Positions 55,000 through 64,000 of a stretch of DNA of 64,000 bases are shown here, piece after piece; positions within the stretch are counted from its first letter, which is position 1; each line of letters begins with the position of its first letter. The notes beneath the pieces were generated by a model. It made no database searches and was not told the origin of the DNA. It saw only the letters and a list, made by a program, of their open reading frames with translations. The DNA is taken from contig JAUMIR010000004.1 of the NCBI GenBank assembly GCA_030847615.1, positions 71,207,001-71,271,000 of the forward strand, in the 5' to 3' direction. The translations under genes were made by a program, and so were the position numbers. Source of the stretch: Gambelia wislizenii. Its lineage: Eukaryota > Chordata > Lepidosauria > Squamata > Crotaphytidae.

Positions 55000-57590
55000 A
55001 ACTGAAAGTGACCACTTTCCTCTATTTGTTTCTTTAAATTTGAAGGCATAAAATATACATGCTGATTTAGTACCAGGATTAGATCTAAAAATGGCTCCTA
55101 ACTTTTCTCGTGTAAAATGGACCATTAAACTAGATGAAGCTGTAAGCAGGTTCAAGGCTGTTTGTCAGTAAACAAAACTAATACACACAATCTCCAACAC
55201 TCAAGGACCAACTTTTGGTTTGATAAAGAATGCAGAACCCTAAAAAGAAAGTTAGTGGAAAAATATAAGCAATACAGAAACTCTGATATGACATCTTTAC
55301 CAAAAGATTGGCTTGTGCTAAAAAAGAAATATAAAAAACTAATTAAGGAAAAAAAGAACCAGGCGGTGAGAACTAATTGGCAAAGGTTAATTGATGCTTC
55401 AAACACACATGACTCTGCCACATTTTGGAAACTAGTATGCAGGGACTGGCAAAATAATATCTACCGACTAGACTCCCACATCCCAGTAAAAACTTGGGAA
55501 GCATACTTTAGTACAATGTATGCCAGAAGAAAAACAGGAGATACATTAAATACCCAGAACCTTGATGATCTTCCTACTTGGCTCCCTGTTTCAACATCCG
55601 AAATAGCAAGTCTCATTGCACGCCTGAAATCTGGCAAAGCCCCCGGATACGACATTATACCACCAGAATTACTAAAATCAAATGTTGAATGGTGGTCACC
55701 AGTCCTAGCTGCCCTATTCACACACATAAACCAGACAGCTTCCATTCCATCTGATTGGGGCCTAGCAATTATAGTGCCAATTTTTAAAAAAGGTCGAAGA
55801 TCTGATCTGACCAATTACAGACCCATAAGTCTATTAAGTATAATCAGTAAACTGTATGTGAGCCACCTTCTAACCTTCTGAGGGAAGAACAAGCAGGATT
55901 CAGGCAAGGGCGTTCATCTGTGGACCAGGGTCTTATATTGCAACACCTACTAGACAAATGTTCATCCCCTGTGTGTGGGGGACACTTTACACAGCTTTTA
56001 TAGATTTTAAATCTGCTTTTGATACAATTCCAAGAGACAGATTATGGCAAAAAATGGAGGCCACTAACATCAATAGACGTCTACTGACCCTAATACGAAG
56101 CCTATATGACCAAACCTCTTTGAGAGTAAGATGTGATCAAGAAGGGCATTTGACAGATGTAATACCTACATATAAAGGGGTAAAACAGGGTTGTGTATTG
56201 GCCCCTACTTTATTTAATATCTACATTGATTCATTAGTTAGAGCATTGACCGGAGAAAACTTCCATCCACCTAAACTGTCAGGGAGACCTATATCTACAC
56301 TTCTCTATGCTGATGATGCTATTCCCCTGTCTTTAACCTGTGTAGGACTGAGACGTCTCTTAAGAACACTGGGAACATATTGTAATACAGAACAATTAAT
56401 AATTAAGTATGAAAAATCTAAAGTTCTTATCTTTACAAAAAAAAATTGTAAACATCGATGGCAAATGAATGGCCATCAACTTGAACAGGTCAAATCTTAT
56501 ATATATCTGGGAGTAATTTTTCATTGTACAGGGTCTTGGAGAGCTCAAATCTCTTAATGCAACTGCAAACGTACAATGAAGTTATAAGTCACTAATCTTT
56601 TTTTTTCTACAGCAAAGGGGGACAACACGTTCCCTCAGCTATACAGGTGTTTAAAGCAAAGATCCTCCCCCAAATGTTATATGGTGCACAAATATGTACG
56701 TTCAAAAATATTGCAGCCATGGAAACTGTTCAAACAAAATTTTTGAGAACTGTTCTCAGCCTCCCAAACTGTGCCTCAAATGTCTTACTCAGGCTAGAAA
56801 CAGGCTTAATTTCTATTGAAGCACAAATATGGATATATAAGCTAGACTTTTGGTTAAAGATGCTATTTACTCCCAAAGGTCTAGCCCCCTTGACTCTTAG
56901 TGATACATTTCAGTCAAGATGGAAAAAATTGGTTAAGGAAAAAGTGCAATCCCTGGGCTTTCCACAACCTGTTATTCTAGCCATGGGGTATGCAAAAGCC
57001 AAAGAAAACATCTGCCAGCGCATACAGGACGTAGAATTACAAAATCATATATGTGCAGCATCCTTACACTCAAGTTTCAAAGACAGTGGGAGAGGCTTTG
57101 CCCTTGCTGCATACTTGAACAATCTAACTAACCCAAAGTATAGGAAAGCCTTTACCCTGGCCAAATTCAATGTACTCCCATCAGCTCTACTAACAAGAAG
57201 ATATAACAACAAACCTCTCTGTGAATGTTTATGTCCTTGTGGGTCTGGGGAAGTAGAATCTGTGGGGCATGTTTTATTGTATTGTACTTTTTATCGGGAT
57301 CTGCAGTGTTGTTTTATAGTACCAATGTTACAAAAATACCAGGTAAATCTGATACATTTTACATTGACTATCTTTTGGCTGACCAGCAACCAGGGATTAC
57401 AGCCAAGGTGGCAAGTTTTTGCGTTGCTGCAATAGCTTGCAGACGAAAAATGGTGTCTTAACTTTTTTTTTGTTCATTGTACAACATTGTACAATTTTCT
57501 TGTATTGTATAACACAGTCCTATTTTACACTGTACTTTTATATTGTTTATGCTGGTCATTGACTGTAATAAAATTTCATTCATTCATGGC
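55000..57590 (+). mobile_element. LINE of jockey/ingi-like type (Vingi-like?), 2.6 kb
   Basis: A 5'-truncated non-LTR element ending in GTAATAAAATTTCATTCATTCAT, a short (ATTC)n tail. The left boundary is approximate. Only one copy is seen in this window. Confidence 0.75.
55162..57435 (+). pseudogene. LINE reverse transcriptase, three frame segments
   Basis: Segment 55162-55881: an N-terminal basic helix region, then SGKAPGYDIIPPELLKSN and NYRPISLLS. Frame shift, and perhaps a small deletion, near 55870-55960. Segment 55958-56557: motif A FIDFKSAFDTIPRDRL, motif B GVKQGCVLAPTLFNIYID and intact motif C LLYADDA. Segment 56647-57435: YGAQIC...ETVQTKFLRTVL, and a C-terminal CLCPCG...HVLLYC cysteine/histidine cluster. 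No RNase H or restriction-like endonuclease is visible. The clade is uncertain: motif B and the CCHC-like end recall Ingi/Vingi or related LINEs, from memory only. Confidence 0.75.
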
Positions 57591-57706
57591 TGCACCACTG
57601 CAAAGAGGAGGTGGGCCAAGCAGCCTTCAAGCCTTTGCGGATGCACAGTGAGGACATCACTGACCCCTGGGGGTTCCCGGGCCACAGGTTAAGAAGCACT
57701 GCTCTC
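57591..57706 (-). mobile_element. hAT terminal fragment
   Basis: CCCGGGCCACAGGTTAAGAAGCACTGCTC is the inverse of GAGCAGTGCTTCTTAACCTGTGG, a hAT end matching the GAGCAGTGGCTCTTAACC start of the array at 53392. It could be the far end of an element split by the LINE. Confidence 0.55.
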
Positions 57707-60367
57707 CAGATTCCTGGTCCCTGCTAGAAAAGATGCTGCTAGGAATGATACTGCCTGGAAACTCCAGGTGTGGCACCTTCCGTCCATCACTGAAGCAGGA
57801 GAAGCCCTCTTTGGATGGAATCCCCCACTGTGGGGCAGCCAGATCTTTTGCTTTTTTACAGGGAAGCAACTCTTGCTGAGTTCAGTAATGCTTTTTTCCT
57901 GAGTAAGGGTGGGGAGGGTTTGATGCCTACAGGACAGGTGAAGTCGTGGGAGAAACCCTGTGTGGACCAGAGATGGTAAACCTCCTGTTGTCTGAGGAAA
58001 AGGTTGGATTTTTCCAGTGGAAAGTTGGGGAGGGGAGAGCAATTGAGAGACCTGGAGTAGGGAGGTCAAAGATTCAGAAAGGGGTACCTGGGGAAGTGAT
58101 GGCAAATTCAGAAGGATTCCATTGCTGTGTAAGACTGTGTTTGACAAGTATAAACTTGATATTTGAAGCTATCCAGAGCCAAGGAAAGGGCCCAGCTATG
58201 GGTGACTATAGTGATCTTCTTGTATCATCCATTAGAATTGCAGAGCATGGCAAATTTAAGTAGGAATATGGTATATGGTTGTGTGTGTGCATGTACACAA
58301 CACATACTCTTCCTACTATATCTGCTCTGTGTGGTACCCTAACTTACCTCAATCTTACACCTTACTTTTCTTTTTTTAAAATGTGTGTCCTGATATTCTT
58401 ATAAAATAAACTCTAAAATGGCTGTCACTTCACCATTGTGACTTGTATTATTATGGTGTTTGATTTTATTTTATTTTTTGTTTTAATTATTCAAACAGTT
58501 TTCAAACATGCACCTTTCCTCTGTCTTTTGGAATGTAAGTCAGCAACTGATTTTTTGAAGCTTTAGATCCTCCCTTGTTTCCCCTTCTGCTCTCGCTTCA
58601 GCAAAATAAAAAAAAATAAATATCCATATCATTCCGTCATTACCAAACTAACATGTGGAGAATGTTGACACCCCCCCCCCCCACAATCTCAAGAAGGTAG
58701 CAGTAGAATAAATAAAAGGTGCATCACTCTTCTGGGATGCATTTACTGAACATGAGTTCTTGTGGGTAGGAGACTAAAATACCTATCTTCTGAGCAAACA
58801 CTTGAAAGAGATTGTTGGTGTTAAGAAGATGCATTGTGCATGCTGATCCACCTTACTGCACCCCCACCTTACTTCTCCCCTAAAGTATTGTCCCCTGAAT
58901 TACCATGGATCTGGTCTTGGCTGAATGCTGTAGTAAATGGGAAGTAGTATTTGTTGAGACTGGGGGAACAGAAATTGTTTGAACTGGACTAAACTGTGGA
59001 AACTCAGCTGAATGAAATACAGTAGTGAATAAACATTTTAGAAGTGACATAGGTATAACTGGGTGCAGCCATGGTATGGGTGCACACTGAAGTTTTGTAA
59101 AAATGGAATGAAACTGATGCTTTGAATGACAAAGTAAGTCAAAAGTTGGACTGAGGTTGGAATACAGAGCCTGACTCTTAAGGCAACAAATTGTTCACCT
59201 AGTAAGATTTTAGATGAACTTGTGCTGAATATATAACTAGTTGAAGTATGAGTCTTCTTTAGAAACCACATTATTAAACATTTCTGACAAAACTAACAAA
59301 CTTTTTTGGGTTGTTAATTTTCATCAGCTCAGAGGACATGAAAGTCTTGCTCATTATTTCTTGGAAGACATTTTATGAAACGTTGAGCATGGTGAGTGGG
59401 TGGAAGTTTAAATGATCTCTAGATTGTAATACTATATATGCTTAGGCTGCAGTTTTGTGGTCCTTGGGAGACACTTTACCATAGAATCTTCACTTCTGAG
59501 GGTGGAGAGAACACAGAGAGCCGTGGAGACCCACTCCCAGACTCAGAAACATTTGTAGCCCTTGACTCCACCCCCCCCCAAATCTTAGACCTTTGGTGTT
59601 GATAGAGGCAAAAAAGAGGTGTACTGAAGGGAAGAGGGGAGTTTTCCCATTTCCCTGACAGTCCCACAGAACTAGAGAAAATGTTGGCCACCTTGGTGGA
59701 GTGAGACATCATGTAGCTCATGTACAGTTCAGTGACACCAGCACTCATGGATCTGTTTCACTAAGTCTTGCTTTTTAAAAGTACCACATGACTTTCTTCC
59801 TCACTTCACTCTGAATGTTTAGAATCTTTTGGAGGGTTTATGGAAATAATTATAAAACTATTAAGGCAAATAAGTTTCTTTAGCATTTGTGTTGGAACCA
59901 AACCTTTTTCTGGAATGCCTTCAAACTTAATTATGTGTACAAGGAAAACCATAGTTTTTAGGCTTTTTAGATGGATTCTTGTGGATCAGAAAGGGGAAAC
60001 ATGGTGCATCAGATATTCCTGTACTGTAGTTCCCACTATCTCTTACCATTGGTTGTGCTGGCTAGGGGTGATGCAAATAGCAGCCCAACAATATTTGGAG
60101 GTGAGACTTTTTCCCTGCTGTGTAGAAAGAACATTTTGAAATCAGGCTGGAGCATGTTGTATAGTAAAGTTCTTAGCTCATTTCTATGGAGATGCTTGTA
60201 TTGATAATTTATAAGATAATCTTGACCAAAGACAGAATATGTACCCCAGTCCCAAATGTTTTTAGTATTGTATAGAATGGATTGCATGTTGTTCTGCACA
60301 GTTCAGAGTGTCTAGCGTGGAGGTTGGCTGACCTCAGTGTAATGGCAAACCATTTGGTGCTATGTGA
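57707..60367. other. No recognised gene; unproven exon-like sites
   Basis: Presumed intron of the plus-strand gene. CTTTTGCTTTTTTACAG ends at 57860 and is followed 41 bp later by GTAAGG, an acceptor-donor pair that could frame a 40-bp exon, but nothing supports its use. The plus ORF 57946-58263 and overlapping minus ORF 57689-58147 have no recognised motif. A C-run lies at 58669-58682. Confidence 0.35.
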
Positions 60368-62497
60368 ATAGAATCATAGAATTGTAGAGTTGGAAGAGAC
60401 CATGAGGGCCATCCAGTCCAACCCCCTGCCACGCAGGAAATCTTGATCAAAGCATCCCTGACAGATGGGAATCCAGCCTCTGTTTAAAGACCTCCAAGGA
60501 AGGAGATCCCACCACGCTCTGAGGGAGTGTATTCCACTGCTGAACAGCTCTTACTGTCAAAATGTTCCTCCTAATGTTGAGGTGGAGTCTCTGTTCCTGG
60601 AGCTTGCATCCATTGCTCCGTGTTCCAGTCTCTGGAGCAGCAGAAAACAAGCCTGCTCCATCCTCAATGTGACACCCCTTCACATACTTAAACAGGGCTA
60701 TCATATCGCCTCTTAACCGTCTTTTTTCCAGGCTAAACATACCCAGCTCCCTAAGTCTCTCCTCATAAGGCATGGTTTCCAGACCTTTCATCATTTTTGT
60801 TGCCCTTTCCTGGACATGCTCCAATTTGTCAATATCTTTTTTGAATTGTGGTGCCCAGAACTGGACACAGTATTCTAGGTGAGGTCTGACCAAGGCAGAA
60901 TAGAGTGGCACTATTACTTCCCTTGATCTAGACACTATACTTCTATTGATACAGCCCAAAATTGCATTGGCCTTTTTAGCTGCCACATCACACTATTGAC
61001 TCATGTTCAACTTGTGGTCTACTAGGACTCCTAGATCCCTTTCGCACATAGTCTCGTTCAGCTAGGTCTCTCCCATCCTATATCTATGCATTTCGTTTTT
61101 CCGCCCTAAGTGCAGTACTTTACATTTCCCCGTATTGAATTTCATTTTATTAGCTTTGGCCCAGCTCTCCAGTCTATCCAGGTCATTCTGAATTTTGATC
61201 CTGTCCTCTAGGGTATTAGCTACTCCTCCTAATTTGGTGTCATCTGCAAATTTGATAAGTATGCCCTCTATTCCCTCATCCAAATCATTGATAAAGATGT
61301 TGAATAGCACTGGGCCCAGGACAGAACCCTGTAGCACCCCACTGGTCACATCTTTCCAAGACGAAGAGGAGCCACTGCTGAGCACCCTTTGGGTTCGGCC
61401 GGTCAAACAATTACAAATCCATTGAACAGTTAACTTGTCTAGCCCACATTTTACAAGCTTGTTTGCAAGAATGTCATGGGGAACCTTGTCAAAGGCCTTA
61501 CTGAAATCAAGGTATGCGATGTCCACAGTGTTCCCTTCATCTACCAAGCTGGTAACTTTATCAAAAAAAGAGATCAGATTAGTCTGGCATGACTTGTTTC
61601 TCTGAAACCCATGTTGACTTTTTGTGATTATGGCATTGCCTTCTAAATGTTCACAGACTCTCTGTTTAATGATCTGCTCTAGAATCTTCCCTGGTATTGA
61701 TGTCAGACTAACTGGACGATAATTGTTGGGATCCTCTTTTTTCCCCTTTTTGAAGATGGGGACAACGTTTGCCCTCCTCCAGTCTGCTGGGACTTCTCCT
61801 GTTCTCCAAGAGTTCTCAAAGATTATTGTCAATGGCTCTGAGATTATATTTGCCAGCTCTTTTAATACTCTTGGATGTAGTTCATCTGGTCCTGGAGATT
61901 TAAATTCATTTAGATTAAGAAGGTATTCCTGTACTACCTCTTTGCTTATTCTCAGCTGGATTTCCCCTATTGTGTCCTCTGTTCCATTCTCCTCAGGTTG
62001 GTCTCCCTTTTCCTTTTCTGAAAACACTGAGGCAAAGAAGGTGTTGAGTAATTCTGCCTTTTCTCTGTCCCCTGTTAGCATTTTGCCATCTTCTCCACGT
62101 AGTGGCCCTATCATTTCCTTCTTCTTCCTTTTGCTGCGGACATACCCAGAAAACCCCTTTTTATTGTTCTTAACCTCCCTAGCAAGCCTGAGCTCATTCT
62201 GCTTTTTAGCTTTTCTGACTTTACTCCTACATGTGTTTGCTATCTGTTTGAATTTTTCTTTGGTGATTTCCCCCTTTTTCTATTTCCTATACATGTTCCG
62301 TTTAAAACTTAGCTCCGTTGAAAATTCTTTAGTCATCCATCCTGGTTTCTTGAGACACCTCCCATTTTTCTTCCTCAATGGTACTGTTTGAAATTGTGCC
62401 TTCAGTATCTCCCTTTTGAGAAAGTCCCATCCGTCTTGAGGTCTCTTCTCTTTTAGTATTTCTGACCATGGGATCACCCCCAGTATTTCCCTGAGTT
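60368..62497 (-). mobile_element. CR1, 2.1 kb, best preserved copy
   Basis: Extends from the CR1 tail (inverse of ATTCTATGATTC) at 60368 to an upstream linker region (VIPWSEILKEKRPQDGWDFLK) near 62480. 5'-truncated: the endonuclease is absent. Confidence 0.9.
60447..62480 (-). pseudogene. CR1 reverse transcriptase with three nonsense codons
   Basis: One frame is open for about 680 codons except for three TAG codons: after MYRK (62277-62279), after RMGET (61062-61064) and after LNMSQ (just before 60986). By comparison with the other copies two fit TGG-to-TAG and one CAG-to-TAG single changes, with no frameshift. RT motifs are complete: [10 protein letters not shown], motif [17 protein letters not shown], motif B as [11 protein letters not shown] (P to L at a usually fixed site), motif [11 protein letters not shown]. 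The C-terminal half matches the 23405-24513 copy closely. It ends at the natural stop after RLDSHLSGML. A recent but dead copy. Confidence 0.9.
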
Positions 62498-62561
62498 TAT
62501 TGTAAGCCACTCTGATAGCCTTGTGGCTGAAGAGCAGCATAGAAATAAATAAATAAATAAA
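62498..62561 (+). mobile_element. L2-like 3' tail scrap
   Basis: TAAGCCACTCTGATAGCCTTGTGGCTGAAGAGCAGCATAG with (AAAT)n tail, the usual reptile L2/SINE end. Confidence 0.55.
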
Positions 62562-63190
62562 TTTCCATCCAGGACAGGTTGCTTATCCGGTTCTTCAACC
62601 TGAAACAACTAATCCACAGAACTATGGTCTTACTGGGATTCAGCTTCAGTTTACTGGTTCTCATCCAACCCAATATATAATCCAGGCAATGGTCTACTGT
62701 GTGGATAGCCCCAATGAACTCCAAAACTCCTGTGACCTCATCCAGCAGCTTCATGTAAATGTCAAACAACATGGGGGGATATGATTGGAAATCTGTGGTA
62801 TCCCACAGCATAGTGGTTGTAAGGATGAATAGGGATCCCCAGTGTCACTCCCTGGAATCAGCCCATAGAGAAGAGCAGAACCAAACACAGTGCCTCCTAC
62901 TCTAATCCTGCAGATCAGATTCAGTATGATACCATGGTATCAGAAGTCTCTAAGAGATCAAAAAGATCACTACCCCTGTCTTTCAGTTAGTATTTTGTTA
63001 GTCAAGGAAACCTAAGGGTGTTTCGGCACCACACCCTGCTTTGAAGTCATACTGAAATGGGTGCAGATAATCTGGTTTCTCCAGGAATGTCTGTAGTTAC
63101 CTGGACAACACATGTTCAAACATCTTCCTCTAAAAGATGTATAGGGTGATAGTTCTTACACATTTCTGGTTTAATGTTTCTTGAAAAATT
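62562..63190 (-). mobile_element. L2 LINE RT fragment
   Basis: The minus-strand ORF 62497-62811 includes MLFDIYMKLLDEV...CLDYILGWMRTSKLKLNPSKT, typical L2 RT (GWMRANKLRLNPDKTE). Decayed upstream RT follows to about 63190. Confidence 0.75.
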
Positions 63191-64000
63191 GAGAGAAATT
63201 TCAGAAGAAAGTAAATCTCCAAATATCTGGCCAGTTAAAAGCAGAAATAAATGTTTGTCCCCAAATAATCATGACATTTGTTAGTCATCAAACATCAAAG
63301 CCAAGCTAGTACAATACTCTATATTGGGAGAAAGGTAAAATACCTTGAAACTATCAAACCCCGTGATAGTGATCAAACCAAAATATTCTTGTAGTTGAAC
63401 ATTTCTGCTAGTACAGTAATATATTTATGTATATACAAGCTTTTTTACACAGATGTGCTTTACACTTAAGATACAGGAATAGTTTTCATTTGTCTAGAAT
63501 ATGAATGCAGTTAGGTACTGGCTCTAGATCAGTGATACCTGCATTTAGAGGAAATCTGGTAGTGGTTAGTTAATCAGATTGTATTATGACAATATGCTGT
63601 GTTCTGTATTTTGTCTGCATTTTTTGGTAGTGTCTTCATTTAAAAAGCCTTAGGTGGCTTAGGACATACTTCCTATATAGCAGGTTTGCATACTGTAAAT
63701 TCTTTACTCAAAATGCAGTGCTTTTTTATTTTTTAATTTGTAACTAACTGAATTCTATCAATTCAGGATTTATTATGAATAAAAGAAATCACTCTAGTAT
63801 ATCTCCAGTCTTCAAGGTAATTACTATGTTTGTGGCTTGTTTGGTATATAGCTGGTGTCATTCACAAGCTCGTATATGTCCCCCCAGTAACATCTGGTTG
63901 CTTATTTTGGCAAAGTATTAATGGTCCACAGCATTAATAAAGTGAAATTCTGTGGTTAAAGAAGTACAGAGGTGAAATTTTGGTGGAAGTAGACGTGAAG
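63191..64000. other. No recognised feature
   Basis: AT-rich sequence with no coding or repeat signal. Confidence 0.4.

Noticed and set aside
57861..57900. 40-bp exon of the plus-strand gene
   Set aside because: Acceptor and donor look acceptable, but without homology or transcript evidence such pairs are common by chance.
61723..62391. 222-codon plus-strand ORF
   Set aside because: It is the antisense shadow of the CR1 reverse transcriptase frame on the minus strand.

Overview
Vertebrate nuclear DNA, most likely from a squamate reptile (a lizard). The evidence is the repeat community: many 5'-truncated CR1 elements with the ATTCTATGATTCT tail, L2, L1 and two further LINE groups, tRNA-derived SINEs with ACAACA tails, a 5S-rRNA-derived SINE, Penelope-like foldback insertions, a hAT transposase relic, and many Tigger-, hAT- and Harbinger-type MITEs. 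Nothing looks prokaryotic or viral in organisation, and I see no tRNA or rRNA gene, no operon and no CRISPR array. Family names rest on recognised motifs, not on database searches.

Only two places look like host genes. A CpG-rich block near 32.55-33.79 kb holds a candidate first coding exon on the minus strand (32638-32826, 63 codons, then a GT donor). A second CpG-rich block near 52.64-53.46 kb holds a candidate first coding exon on the plus strand (53017-53308, 97 codons, then GTAAGG). The second promoter carries two close matches to the ZNF143/THAP11 motif. I recognise neither protein. The genes would run outward, away from each other, so 33.8-52.6 kb would be intergenic and the flanks intronic. 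No second exon could be identified with confidence.

Layout: 0-8.9 kb holds foldback MITEs, two Penelope-like dimers, SINEs and a Tigger-like MITE. 8.9-11.8 kb is a decayed hAT transposon with an 880-bp insertion. 12-18 kb holds L2, CR1, a LINE with a C-terminal zinc finger, hAT and Tigger MITEs and the 5S SINE. 20.9-24.6 kb is a CR1 cluster with nested MITEs, a chimeric CR1 and a head-to-head CR1 pair. 26-30.4 kb holds SINEs, another Penelope dimer and a second copy of the CR1 chimera. 33.9-41.3 kb is CR1, a long minus-strand L1 with two nested insertions, and a LINE with a 5' inversion inside a Tigger MITE. 44-52.6 kb has scattered MITEs, SINEs and VNTR-bearing L2 tails. 53.4-57.7 kb is a tandem repeat built on a hAT-like end plus a long LINE. 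60.4-63.2 kb is the most complete CR1, followed by L2.

The most interesting material is structural: (i) a CR1-fused 114-bp non-CR1 module present twice with the same junction, one copy continuing into an unknown ORF; (ii) Penelope-like head-to-head insertions with 13-bp target duplications, a 34-35 bp one-sided extension and hammerhead-like cores; (iii) a LINE with a twin-priming-type inversion whose target duplication is visible; (iv) a MITE inserted into the terminal repeat of its own relative inside a CR1; (v) an 85-bp templated copy placed inside a CR1.
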